Positions 18,290-26,880 of a DNA stretch of 64,000 bases are shown piece after piece. This stretch comes from Gilliamella apicola (GTDB lineage: Bacteria; Pseudomonadota; Gammaproteobacteria; Enterobacterales; Orbaceae). The stretch covers positions 124,001 to 188,000 of the forward strand of contig NZ_QGLP01000005.1 of NCBI RefSeq assembly GCF_003202915.1. Direction: 5' to 3'. The notes beneath the pieces are model-generated. The model ran no database searches. It saw only the letters and a program-made list of their open reading frames with translations, and was not told the DNA's origin. The position numbers and the translations under genes were made by a program. Every line of letters begins with the position of its first letter. Within the stretch, counting starts at the first letter, position 1.

Positions 18290-18435
18290 AAAATAAGCAT
18301 TTTTACCTTGAAAAATTCAATTTATCAGTTTTTGGTGGTTTTAATAAATTTTTAATTTATTAATAATAATCATAATGTTAATTTTTAATCCTTTCACTTC
18401 ATCTAATTATTCTTGCTTCAACTTTATGACTACTT

Positions 18436-18451
18436 TGTGACTTGAATCACT
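18436..18451. promoter_or_regulatory. CRP-like site 2
   Basis: TGTGA-CTTGAA-TCACT matches the CRP consensus at 9 of 10 positions. Its centre lies 31 bases upstream of that of site 3, about three helical turns. Confidence 0.6.
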
Positions 18452-18466
18452 TGCTGTATTAAACAG

Positions 18467-18482
18467 TGTGATATACATCACG
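18467..18482. promoter_or_regulatory. CRP-like site 3
   Basis: TGTGA-TATACA-TCACG matches the CRP consensus at 9 of 10 positions. It is the site nearest the PTS operon and probably the principal activating one. Confidence 0.65.
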
Positions 18483-18617
18483 AATCAGTAACTTTTCATT
18501 ATTTAATATAAAAATCACCAAATAGCTTAATAAATAAGAAATTTGTAAGAAATTTATATTTTAGTTTTAAGTTAAAACAACCCAACGTTATTTAAAAAAT
18601 CAAAAAGGAGATTAGCA

Positions 18618-18899
18618 ATGTTGAAAATTCGAACAGTATGTGGAAATGGTATTGGTAGTTCATTAATGGCAGCCAATCACGTTAAGAATATCTGTGCAGC
18701 TTTGAATATCAAAGCTGATGTAGCGTCAATTGATTTTGCTAATGCCGAAGGTGAAAAAGCAGATTTATATGTGACCATTAAAGATTTAGCTAAACAATTT
18801 TCTGATCAATCAAAAGTTGCAGTTATTCGTAGCTATGTCAATAAAAAGCAAATTGAGGAAGACATTAGTGAAAAATTACAGCAATTAGCTGAAATTTGA
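18618..18899 (+). CDS. PTS sugar transporter IIB (UlaB/SgaB type)
   Basis: A 93-residue phosphocarrier. The loop VCGNGIGSSLM near the N terminus carries Cys8, the phosphorylated residue, in the C-G-N-G-x-G-S-S form typical of the ascorbate/galactitol IIB group. It receives phosphate from a IIA protein and passes it to sugar bound by the IIC membrane protein. A strong AAAGGAG precedes the ATG. First gene of an apparent four-gene operon with IIC, a kinase and an aldolase; the needed IIA is not in this window. Confidence 0.88.
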   Translation: MLKIRTVCGNGIGSSLMAANHVKNICAALNIKADVASIDFANAEGEKADLYVTIKDLAKQFSDQSKVAVIRSYVNKKQIEEDISEKLQQLAEI

Positions 18900-18923
18900 T
18901 GTACTTTCAAAGGAGATATTATT

Positions 18924-20294
18924 ATGCAGTTATTACTTTCATTTTTAACGGAAATTTTTAGTCAACCGGCTTTTTTAATGGGAATTATTGCCTTTGTTGG
19001 ATTAGTTTGTTTGCGTTCTCCATTAAATAAACTCTTAACAGGAACTTTAAAACCTATTTTAGGTTATCTCATGTTGAGTGCCGGAGCGGGTGTTATTGTT
19101 AGCAACTTAAATCCATTGGGTAGCATTATTGAAGCAGGATTTGGTATTCGCGGTGTTATTCCTAATAATGAAGCAATAGTATCAGTAGCACAAAAAGTTT
19201 TAGGTGTTGAAACTATGAGTATTTTGTTACTCGGCTTTGTTATAAATTTAATTCTTGCTCGGTTTACTAAATATAAATATATCTTTTTAACTGGTCACCA
19301 TTCATTCTTTCTTGCCTGCTTATTTTCAGCAGTTCTACGAGCCGCTACATTCGATGGTTGGGAACTCGTTATTATTGGTGGTTTTTTACTAGGTTCATGG
19401 TCAGCTATTTCCCCGGCAATTGGTCAAAATTATACCAAGCAAGTTACAGATGACGGCGGGATTGCCATGGGGCACTTTGGTTCAATTGGTTATTATTTAT
19501 CTGGGTTTATTGCTAAAATAGTTGGCGATAAAAATAATTCATTTGCCGATACCGAAATCTCTGAAAAATGGGGATTTTTACGAGATACTACTGTGACAAC
19601 AGGTATCATAATGGTAATCATATATTTAATTTGTAGCTTAGTTGCGGGCAGTGAATATATGTCTACTATCACCGAACAAAGCTCAGTCATCTTTTCGATC
19701 CTAAGTGGTTTACAATTCGCGGTTGGTGTCGCCATTGTTTATAACGGTGTTAGATTAATTCTTGGTGATCTTGTTCCTGCCTTCCAAGGTATTAGCCAGA
19801 AACTTATCCCTAATTCAATACCAGCAGTAGACTGTGCTGTATTTTTTACCTTTAGCCCTACAGCTGTGGTCGTTGGTTTTATTTGTTCATTTATCGGTGG
19901 ATTAGTAGGGATGTTCATTTTAGGTGGAATGGGTATGGCACTAATTATTCCTGGCATGGTGCCTCATTTCTTCTGTGGCGGTACTTCAGGTGTATTTGCT
20001 GACAAATTAGGTGGTAAACGTGGATGTATTATTGCATCGTTTATCGGTGGAATTTTATTAGCGTTTTTACCAGCATTATTATTACCTACATTGGGCGATC
20101 TTGGTTTCGAAAATTCAACTTTTGCTGATTTTGACTTTGCAGTTTGGGGGATCATCATTGGTAAACTATTTAATATTTTCGGTCAAACAGCTATTTATTT
20201 TATCTGCTTAATTTTAATCATCGTTCTTTGTGTACCATTCTTCTTTAAATCTATCAGAGTTGTTGGTGATTCAAAAAATGTAGACCAAGCATAA
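18924..20294 (+). CDS. PTS sugar transporter IIC (UlaA/SgaT family)
   Basis: A 456-residue polytopic membrane protein. The N-terminal LLSFLTEIFSQPAFLMGIIA, the motif FLTGHHSFFLACL near residue 130 and the C-terminal IIPGMVPHFFCGGTSGVF are characteristic of the UlaA/SgaT group (L-ascorbate PTS). It forms the sugar channel. The substrate cannot be fixed from sequence: the following kinase and aldolase indicate a route through a bisphosphate rather than the ula ascorbate route. A strong AAAGGAG precedes the start. An intercistronic hairpin (20300-20338) follows. Confidence 0.88.
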   Translation: MQLLLSFLTEIFSQPAFLMGIIAFVGLVCLRSPLNKLLTGTLKPILGYLMLSAGAGVIVSNLNPLGSIIEAGFGIRGVIPNNEAIVSVAQKVLGVETMSILLLGFVINLILARFTKYKYIFLTGHHSFFLACLFSAVLRAATFDGWELVIIGGFLLGSWSAISPAIGQNYTKQVTDDGGIAMGHFGSIGYYLSGFIAKIVGDKNNSFADTEISEKWGFLRDTTVTTGIIMVIIYLICSLVAGSEYMSTITEQSSVIFSILSGLQFAVGVAIVYNGVRLILGDLVPAFQGISQKLIPNSIPAVDCAVFFTFSPTAVVVGFICSFIGGLVGMFILGGMGMALIIPGMVPHFFCGGTSGVFADKLGGKRGCIIASFIGGILLAFLPALLLPTLGDLGFENSTFADFDFAVWGIIIGKLFNIFGQTAIYFICLILIIVLCVPFFFKSIRVVGDSKNVDQA

Positions 20295-20299
20295 TTTAA

Positions 20300-20338
20300 A
20301 ACTTCATGGTCGAGTAATTTTATACTCAACCATGAGTT
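20300..20338 (+). promoter_or_regulatory. Intercistronic hairpin between IIC and kinase genes
   Basis: A long imperfect inverted repeat with arms AACTTCATGG and CCATGAGTT extended by GAGTA/TACTC, around a short A/T loop, and no T-tract. It could stabilise the upstream IIBC message or reduce read-through into the kinase gene. Confidence 0.5.
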
Positions 20339-20410
20339 AATAATTATCTGCAATGAATGAATCTTAGTAAAAACAATTTTTATAGTTAAATGATGAATTA
20401 AGGATTAATT

Positions 20411-21370
20411 ATGACAATACTGACAATTGGATTTGCTTGTTATGATCAGTTTTATTTTACCACGAGTTATCCAAAAGAAAACAGTAAATCATTTGCTTAT
20501 GATTTTTTTGAAAGTGGTGGAGGCCCATGTGCAAATGCCGCTTATTTATTGGGGCTATGGGGAGAAGATATTTACCATTTAGGACATCTACATGATGATA
20601 TATATGGCAATAAAATTGTCTCTGAATTTAAACAAATAGGCGTGAAAACAGATCAAATCATTTTCTCAGATGAGATGATTACACCACTTGCTGCTATTAC
20701 AGTAAATAAAGAAAATGGCTCTCGAACTATTATTACGCGCAAATTAAATACCCCACCATTTATAACCACTACAGAAAAAAATAAGTTAAATCAGTTTATT
20801 CAATATTTGCAGGAAAATAAGCGTGATTTAGTCATTCTCATCGATGGGCATGAGCCAGAGTTAAGTGAATATGTCATTAAACAATTACCTAATGTCAAAG
20901 TTGTCATGGATGCTGGGTCGTTACGTGAAAGTAATCTTTATTTAGCCAAATATACTGATTACCTAGTTGCTAGTGAAAATTTTGCACTTGCTTATGCCAA
21001 TATAGATGAATTTACAAATAAAAAGTCATTAGAGATCGCATTGAAAAAATTAGCAACAATAGCTAGAGGTTCGGCCTATATAACATTAGGTGAAAAGGGA
21101 TGTGCTTATATTGAAGATAAAAAAGTTAAAGTTATCCCTAGCTTTCTATGTCAATCAATTGATACGACAGGTGCCGGAGACATATTCCATGGAGCATTTT
21201 CCTATGGCGTGAGTTACGGTTGGAACATTGAAGAAATTATTACATTTGCAAGTTTAACAGCGGCAATCTCGATTGAACGTAAAGGTGTTCGCAAAGCGAT
21301 GCCAAATTTATCTGAAGTCAATAAAGCGCAACGCCGATTTGAAAGAAATTTAACTGAATATTTTAAATAA
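20411..21370 (+). CDS. PfkB-family carbohydrate kinase
   Basis: A 319-residue ribokinase-fold sugar kinase. The N-terminal SGGGPCANAAYLLG is PfkB signature 1, and DTTGAGDIFHGAF near residues 253-265 is signature 2 with the catalytic Asp and anion hole. In this operon it probably phosphorylates a sugar phosphate delivered by the PTS to a bisphosphate, the substrate of the adjacent aldolase. The start follows TAAGGA. The exact sugar is unknown. Confidence 0.87.
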   Translation: MTILTIGFACYDQFYFTTSYPKENSKSFAYDFFESGGGPCANAAYLLGLWGEDIYHLGHLHDDIYGNKIVSEFKQIGVKTDQIIFSDEMITPLAAITVNKENGSRTIITRKLNTPPFITTTEKNKLNQFIQYLQENKRDLVILIDGHEPELSEYVIKQLPNVKVVMDAGSLRESNLYLAKYTDYLVASENFALAYANIDEFTNKKSLEIALKKLATIARGSAYITLGEKGCAYIEDKKVKVIPSFLCQSIDTTGAGDIFHGAFSYGVSYGWNIEEIITFASLTAAISIERKGVRKAMPNLSEVNKAQRRFERNLTEYFK

Positions 21371-21403
21371 CTAATTAATAAATATAAGATTAAGAGGTAG
21401 ATT

Positions 21404-22264
21404 ATGTTAGTTTCAATGAAAGACATGCTAAATAATGCTTATCATGAACATTATGCGGTAGGACAATTTAATATCAATAATTTGGAATGGGTAGCAACGG
21501 TTTTAAAAACAGCGAAAGAGAATCGTTCGCCAGCAATTCTTGGCGTGTCAGGTGGTACAATTAAACATATGTTGGGCTTCAATACTATCCATGCTATTGT
21601 CAAAAATGCAATGGACTATTTAGATATTGATGTACCTATTGCTTTACATTTAGATCATGGTCAAAGTTATGAATCTTGTTTCGCCGCAATTAATGCCGGA
21701 TTCAGTTCAGTAATGTTTGATGGTTCGCATTTACCATTTGAAGAAAATCTCGAAATTACCAAACGTATAGTGGATTATGCGCATAAAAGAGGCGTATCGG
21801 TAGAAGCTGAATTAGGGACTATAGCCGGTAGTGAGGATGGAATAGTTAATTCTCAAGTGATCTATGCTGATCCACATCAATGTCTAACCATGGTTAAAGA
21901 AACGAATGTTGATTGTTTAGCGGCGGCATTAGGCTCTACCCATGGTCTATATAAAGGAAAAGCTAAATTAGGATTTAATGAAATGCAGCATATTTCTAAT
22001 TTAATAAATATACCATTAGTACTTCATGGCGGAACAGGGATTTGTGATGAAGATATGTTGCATGCAATTTCTCTAGGAACAGCCAAAATTAATGTTAATA
22101 CTGAAAATATGTATACTTGGTGCGTTGCTGTAGGAAAATTATTTGCTGAACAAAAAGATCATGACATCAATGACCCTCGTAAGGTTATTAATCATGGATT
22201 AAATCCGGTAGCAGAAAAAATAACCGAAAGAATGAAATTATTTGGATCAGTTAATCGATATTAA
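21404..22264 (+). CDS. Class II fructose/tagatose-bisphosphate aldolase family protein
   Basis: A 286-residue zinc-dependent aldolase. Family landmarks are ALHLDHGQSYE (catalytic Asp and zinc His), VEAELGTIAGSEDG, AALGSTHGLYKG (zinc His), LVLHGGTGI (zinc His) and the phosphate-binding KINVNTE. It should cleave a ketose 1,6-bisphosphate (or a close analogue) to dihydroxyacetone phosphate and an aldehyde. It completes the PTS-kinase-aldolase route and is followed by a terminator. Resemblance to GatY/KbaY/FbaA does not fix stereochemistry. Confidence 0.88.
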   Translation: MLVSMKDMLNNAYHEHYAVGQFNINNLEWVATVLKTAKENRSPAILGVSGGTIKHMLGFNTIHAIVKNAMDYLDIDVPIALHLDHGQSYESCFAAINAGFSSVMFDGSHLPFEENLEITKRIVDYAHKRGVSVEAELGTIAGSEDGIVNSQVIYADPHQCLTMVKETNVDCLAAALGSTHGLYKGKAKLGFNEMQHISNLINIPLVLHGGTGICDEDMLHAISLGTAKINVNTENMYTWCVAVGKLFAEQKDHDINDPRKVINHGLNPVAEKITERMKLFGSVNRY

Positions 22265-22290
22265 TTGTTCCTTTTATTTATCGAAAAATA

Positions 22291-22317
22291 AAGTCATCTA
22301 TTATGATGGCTTTTTTA
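22291..22317 (+). terminator. Rho-independent terminator of the PTS operon
   Basis: A 7-bp stem, AGTCATC with GATGGCT (one G-T pair), a 6-base loop and a run of T. Confidence 0.75.
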
Positions 22318-22755
22318 TTGAAAATAATATAGGAAATTGAAATAAACTTTATATTTTGCTGATTATTTATTGTTAAACGAAATATACTTGCTATCCTTCA
22401 TTAATCACAATGATAATTACTGCCTATGATTCTCCCGATTTTGTAGCATCATTAGCTTTGTTATATTTATATTTCAGAAATTAAAAAAATAATTCTGTAA
22501 TTCAACATTTTTTGACAACCCACATATGCAATTCAATGCTTTCTCACAAATATCTTCAATATAAATATCGTCTATAACTAACGCTTGTCAGTTTATGCCT
22601 TTAATCAATATAATAAAATAAAAATCATGTTAATCAATTAAATATTTAACTTAATTTTTTATCAAGAATTGTTTATTCTATTTTTTTACTAATACAAAAG
22701 ATTATAATATATGTTACTTAGATAATATAAAATAATAAAAAATTAAGATTAGACA
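22318..22755. other. AT-rich intergenic region
   Basis: About 440 bases between the PTS operon terminator and the zinc-ribbon pseudogene. I see no open frame, RNA gene or convincing operator; it presumably holds the promoter of the downstream cassette. Confidence 0.4.
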
Positions 22756-24147
22756 GTGACTGTAAATATATTAACTATCAAATGTCATCAATGTAGTAGC
22801 ATTAAACATAGTTCATTAGGAAATGATAAATATCAGTGTGAAAGCTGTGGCGCTATTTATTTTATTGATAAAAATGAACAACATATTTATATTCATCAAC
22901 AAAATCAATCAAAAGAAACATTTGAAGTAAACAAAATCACAAATTTCAAAATATTGGGTTTATTGGGTTGTTTAATTCCATTGGTTCTAGTTTTATATTT
23001 TTTTCTAACTTAAAACAGTAACGATCTTGATCCGGTTATTGAACCTAAGAGTTATCAGTCAACTAATAGTTCATTAGAAAGTAATAAGATTAAAAAAGAA
23101 GAATGGACACATAAAAATATCAAAATGTTTGTTGATAATGAAACACCATTTTTAATCATGGACAGCAAGTTGCGTGTAGAAGACCCAGAAATGTTTACAC
23201 AATCAAAAATTCAATATTTTATTAAGATATTTGATATCAATGCCCAACAATTCGTTAGTGAATTTAATGTGACCGATGACAATAATAAAAAAATATCTTA
23301 TGAAATAAAAACTTGAGATCAAGATGAAATTTTATTACTTGTTAATAATCAGAAACTTTATCAGTTGAACAAAAAAAATAAAACATTTCAAGATGTTGAA
23401 CAGCGTTTTTTTACTCATCATGCTGAGTTTTCACAAGGTCTGGCTAAAATAGAATTCGTTAGACCACAATGGGGAAGCGGTTTGTATGTTTATACCAATA
23501 AAGGTAAGCATTTTTATTACTATCCAATGATTGATAAACTTTATGATGAAGATGCATTTTATAATGTTAGAGATGGTTTTAAATCATTACCAGCAAATGC
23601 ATACACACGTATTAGTTATCAATTTGATTTAGAAAGCTATGATTATCCGGACGAGAATCATCAATTAATAAAATATGAATATAAATATTTGCCTGGTTTT
23701 CCAAGAGAAGAACCAATGTTTCGTTGGAGAAAAGTATTTGATAATCCTTCGAATCAACCAGTTGTTGTTATATATGAAAACACACCTTTTAAAAAACTGT
23801 TAATTCATCCAACGAAAAAAAATGATTCGAGAATTATAAAATATGCCGATTTTACCCCTGATCGTCTTTACTTTTTTCCAAAACTACTAACCTTTAATGA
23901 CAATGCGGTCTTAATTGCTTTTACGACATCGCCAGTAAAAACAGAAAATTATATTGTCCAATTATTAAATGCAAAAAATACCGATATTATATTTAGTTAC
24001 AACTTTCCGTTTAAGTTTAAGCAATTAAATGCTGAAATAACTAAAGATCATATTTTATTAATGACAGAGGATCATTTTATTGAATTAAATCATGAAGGAA
24101 AACAAGATTTTCTTCTTGATACCCAATCGCTAAATAGTAGGGAATAA
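22756..24147 (+). pseudogene. Zinc-ribbon membrane protein (YdjG-like), two in-frame stops
   Basis: One frame of 464 codons from GTG 22756 to TAA 24145-24147, interrupted by TAA at 23011-23013 (codon 86) and TGA at 23314-23316 (codon 187), with no frameshift. The N-terminal part is a four-cysteine zinc ribbon (C10-x2-C13, C28-x2-C31) followed by one membrane segment (about residues 66-84). The remainder is a beta-rich, aromatic-rich extracytoplasmic domain with no clear family. The first stop falls just after the membrane segment, so a ribbon-plus-anchor fragment could still be made. It stands 2 bases before an SPFH protein, as in the Bacillus ydjGHI group. The GTG start has no good ribosome site, which adds to the impression of decay. 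Confidence 0.7.
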
Positions 24148-24149
24148 TT

Positions 24150-25175
24150 ATGCTCAAATTTTTCAAAAAACAATTAGCTTCCGTTATAGAATGGAATGAT
24201 AATTCAGTTGATATCTTATGGTATCAATTTCCAACCATAAACAATAATCAGATTATCAATGCTAGTAAACTTATCGTAGCGCCTGGACAAGGGTGTATAT
24301 TGGTATATGAAGGTAAGATTGCCGATGTAATTATAGATGCAGGTATCTATAATTTACAGACTGATAATCATCCTTTTATTACTACTATTTTAAAAATAAG
24401 ACAATCTTTTAATAGTGAGCATAAATTATATCTCTATTTCTTTAAGACAACTGAAGTTGTTAATCAAGGATGGGGAACGGCATCTCCAGTTAAATATATT
24501 GATCCTGAATATCAATTCCCCATTCAATTAAAAATGAATGGTAATTACTCGTTTTCAATTAATGATATTCGCAAGTTTTATCAAGAAATTATAGGAAATC
24601 GTCAACAGTATTCCGTCACTGAAGCAAAGGAACTTATTTCAAGTCGTATAATTCAAGAAATAACCGCTGTACTGGCTGCAAATCAATATGCGTATCAAAC
24701 AATTGATTCTCAACTTAGTCAAATTTCTCAGCTAGTAAAATCCCGTTTATATGATGATATCAATAAATTGGGTCTTAATTTGTGTGATTTTCGTATTCTA
24801 GCTTCAGAATTTGATAATGAAACAGAAAATAGAATCGCCAAAATAGCCAATATTTCAGCAGATGTTATTGCTGCTTCAAAAGCAAATTTAAGTTATGCGG
24901 AAATGGAAAAATTGCAAGCTTTAAGAGATGCAGCAAAAAATGAAGGTGCTGTTGCTAGTTTAGGTGCTCAGTTTGTGGTAGGGGCAGAGTTGACTAAAAC
25001 TTACTTACCAACAATGACAAACACCGAACCTCAGCAAAATACTGCAACTAACCAATCATCAGAGCCGGATGATATATATAGCAAATTAACTAAATTAAAA
25101 CAACTTTTAGATATTGGGGCTATAACCCAAGATGAATTCAATATGAAGAAAAAAGAATATATTGATAAGCTTTAA
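24150..25175 (+). CDS. SPFH-domain protein with C-terminal SHOCT motif (YdjI-like)
   Basis: A 341-residue protein. The first 250 residues form an SPFH/Band 7 (flotillin-like) domain of the 'virion core protein' subgroup: IEWNDNSVDILWYQFP, LIVAPGQGCILVYEG, then GWGTASPVKYIDPEYQFPIQ and a long helical region (about 230-265). The last 35 residues, DIYSKLTKLKQLLDIGAITQ onward, are a SHOCT motif, a short helical module that often mediates oligomerisation. The nearest known context is Bacillus subtilis ydjFGHI, linked to PspA and membrane stress. It follows the zinc-ribbon gene by 2 bases and precedes a small membrane protein. Confidence 0.8.
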   Translation: MLKFFKKQLASVIEWNDNSVDILWYQFPTINNNQIINASKLIVAPGQGCILVYEGKIADVIIDAGIYNLQTDNHPFITTILKIRQSFNSEHKLYLYFFKTTEVVNQGWGTASPVKYIDPEYQFPIQLKMNGNYSFSINDIRKFYQEIIGNRQQYSVTEAKELISSRIIQEITAVLAANQYAYQTIDSQLSQISQLVKSRLYDDINKLGLNLCDFRILASEFDNETENRIAKIANISADVIAASKANLSYAEMEKLQALRDAAKNEGAVASLGAQFVVGAELTKTYLPTMTNTEPQQNTATNQSSEPDDIYSKLTKLKQLLDIGAITQDEFNMKKKEYIDKL

Positions 25176-25189
25176 TTAAGGAATAAAAA

Positions 25190-25432
25190 ATGAAAACAAT
25201 CTTAGCTAGCTTTTTTCTTGCTGCACTTTTTGCTTTCTCAATAGGCATAATATTATTAATATGGGATGTTAATATTTTTCAATATGTTAATCTATTAAAA
25301 ATTCTCTTAACAATTTTAACAATTGTTGTTAGCGGTATTATTTTAACTCTTTTTTGGGCACTATTTTTTAATAAAAGTTCTTCTGACTATAACAAGAATC
25401 TAGGGAATATTGCATTACCGAAAAGAAAATAA
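25190..25432 (+). CDS. Small two-helix membrane protein
   Basis: An 80-residue protein with two strongly hydrophobic segments (residues 4-26 and about 34-60) and a short charged C-terminal tail. AAGGAA sits before the ATG, 14 bases after the SPFH gene, so it is probably co-transcribed. No family recognised. By analogy with SPFH gene neighbourhoods it may be a membrane partner of the SPFH protein. Confidence 0.65.
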   Translation: MKTILASFFLAALFAFSIGIILLIWDVNIFQYVNLLKILLTILTIVVSGIILTLFWALFFNKSSSDYNKNLGNIALPKRK

Positions 25433-25531
25433 CATAACATGTGACTATTTAGTCAATTTATTAAATATCAATTTTGAATAGAGTTAAGTTAGTGTCGGTT
25501 ATTATTGGCCAATAAAAATTGACCTAATTTA

Positions 25532-26740
25532 TTATTTATTCATATTCATTAAATGGATAACAATGATACTTATCAAAGCTAATAAAAATGCCGTTATGTA
25601 ATTGAAATATTCTGCAACTGCCACTGAAAGTGAAGATGCGATAATTTCTGAAAGTAATAACGTGCTTTGAAAAATAGCATAATCTGTAGCTGATTGTTTG
25701 CCTTGTTTTGCATAGATCATCGTAATGGTATAAATACTAACATTTATAATGCCAATACCAATACCTAATATGGTCATCAGAATAGTGATAATAATAGGAT
25801 TAATAAAATTGGGTAGATAGTAAATGACACACCACAACATAATTAAACAAGATAATATACTAAAGCCTAATTTCAGTGTTTGATAAGGATGCATGATTTT
25901 TAATAAATAGGATGCAATTATGCAACCGAATAGCATGGTAATATAACCACCAATACCGGTATAAATACCGATATCACCCACAGAAAATCCAACATCAAGT
26001 AAAATAAATTTAGTTATGGATAAGATTACAGCACCAGCAAAAGGAACTAGCAAAGCAATCAACATCATATGATAAGCGTTTTGTCTTTTAAAAAATTGGC
26101 TAATTTTTGCTCTTGGGTTGTTTTGCAAATTACGCAATAAATCAGGTTCTTTCCATATAATAAGCTGTATGATTGAAAATATGATAAGTGTTACTAAAAT
26201 TAAGATACTATAGGTTTTTCCTAAATAATCATAACAAACTGTTACTCCAGCTCCACCGATAAGCATACCAGTAATATTGCCCATCACTTGAATACTATTT
26301 ATTTGGCTAATTGTATTTTGTTGAGACAAATCAGCTGCCAGTCCATCAGTAGCAATATCGAGCGTTGCCGAAACTATGCTACAAAGAATTATGATTAACA
26401 AAAGATAATTGGTGGTTTCTGATGTGAATGGGGTGAAGGCTATGATGGTTATAAGTATTGCTAATAAACTTTGCATTGGTAGTAACCAGCTTTTCCGATA
26501 GCCAATTTTATTTATCCAGTGATTTTCAACAATAGGGGCCCATAAAAATTTAACGACCCATGGTAAGCCTGCTAGAGGAATCAAGGCTATCACAGCCAGT
26601 GAAACACCTGAATCTCGTAATAAGATAGGGTAGGCGTCAAAAGCTAGTCCTACAGGAATTCCTTGTATAATATAGAGCTGTGCAATAATGAATAAAAAAT
26701 AGTTTTTTTGTTTATTAGCTGAGATTATTTGATCGTCCAT
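25532..26740 (-). CDS. MFS transporter, RhtX/FptX-like siderophore permease
   Basis: A 402-residue protein with about 12 membrane segments. The N-terminal QLYIIQGIPVGLAFDAYPILLR and LPWVVKFLWAPIVE blocks are typical of the AmpG-related group that includes RhtX (rhizobactin uptake) and FptX (pyochelin uptake), single-protein inner-membrane importers of ferric siderophores. The context supports this: it is divergent from an AraC-type regulator, a TonB-dependent receptor lies beyond, and a Fur-like box lies in the shared promoter region. AmpG-like muropeptide transport is the alternative, less likely here. Confidence 0.72.
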   Translation of the reverse strand: MDDQIISANKQKNYFLFIIAQLYIIQGIPVGLAFDAYPILLRDSGVSLAVIALIPLAGLPWVVKFLWAPIVENHWINKIGYRKSWLLPMQSLLAILITIIAFTPFTSETTNYLLLIIILCSIVSATLDIATDGLAADLSQQNTISQINSIQVMGNITGMLIGGAGVTVCYDYLGKTYSILILVTLIIFSIIQLIIWKEPDLLRNLQNNPRAKISQFFKRQNAYHMMLIALLVPFAGAVILSITKFILLDVGFSVGDIGIYTGIGGYITMLFGCIIASYLLKIMHPYQTLKLGFSILSCLIMLWCVIYYLPNFINPIIITILMTILGIGIGIINVSIYTITMIYAKQGKQSATDYAIFQSTLLLSEIIASSLSVAVAEYFNYITAFLLALISIIVIHLMNMNK

Positions 26741-26839
26741 GGGGTGTTTTATAAGTTTCTATAATAAAAATATTATAAATTCTATTCTCCAAAGGATATT
26801 AGCTGATAAATGTTAGCTTTATTTTATTGTAAACGCAAA

Positions 26840-26854
26840 TGATATTTGTTATCG
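26840..26854. promoter_or_regulatory. Fur-like box between the MFS permease and AraC regulator
   Basis: TGATATTTGTTATCG matches the Fur 7-1-7 consensus TGATAATNATTATCA at 11 of the 14 specified positions. It overlaps the most upstream possible ATG of the AraC gene (26839) but sits before the better start at 26881, so it fits a shared iron-responsive promoter. Confidence 0.6.
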
Positions 26855-26880
26855 TTTGTTCGTTTGGAGGATATATACAT

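Larger units (their letters stand above)
18151..18617. promoter_or_regulatory. Promoter region of the sugar PTS operon
   Basis: A gap of about 470 bases with no gene. It carries three CRP-like palindromes (listed separately) upstream of the PTS operon, with the nearest about 135 bases before the first start codon. This spacing implies a long 5' leader or an additional regulator site. Confidence 0.55.

Noticed and set aside
18230-18300. A terminator hairpin in the PTS upstream region
   Set aside because: The T-runs there are not preceded by a stable stem; the symmetry present is better explained by CRP-like sites.
22756-24147. Three separate small genes (zinc ribbon, middle piece, C-terminal piece)
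   Set aside because: All three are in the same frame and abut through single stop codons, and the second and third pieces lack ribosome sites, so one broken gene is the simpler reading.
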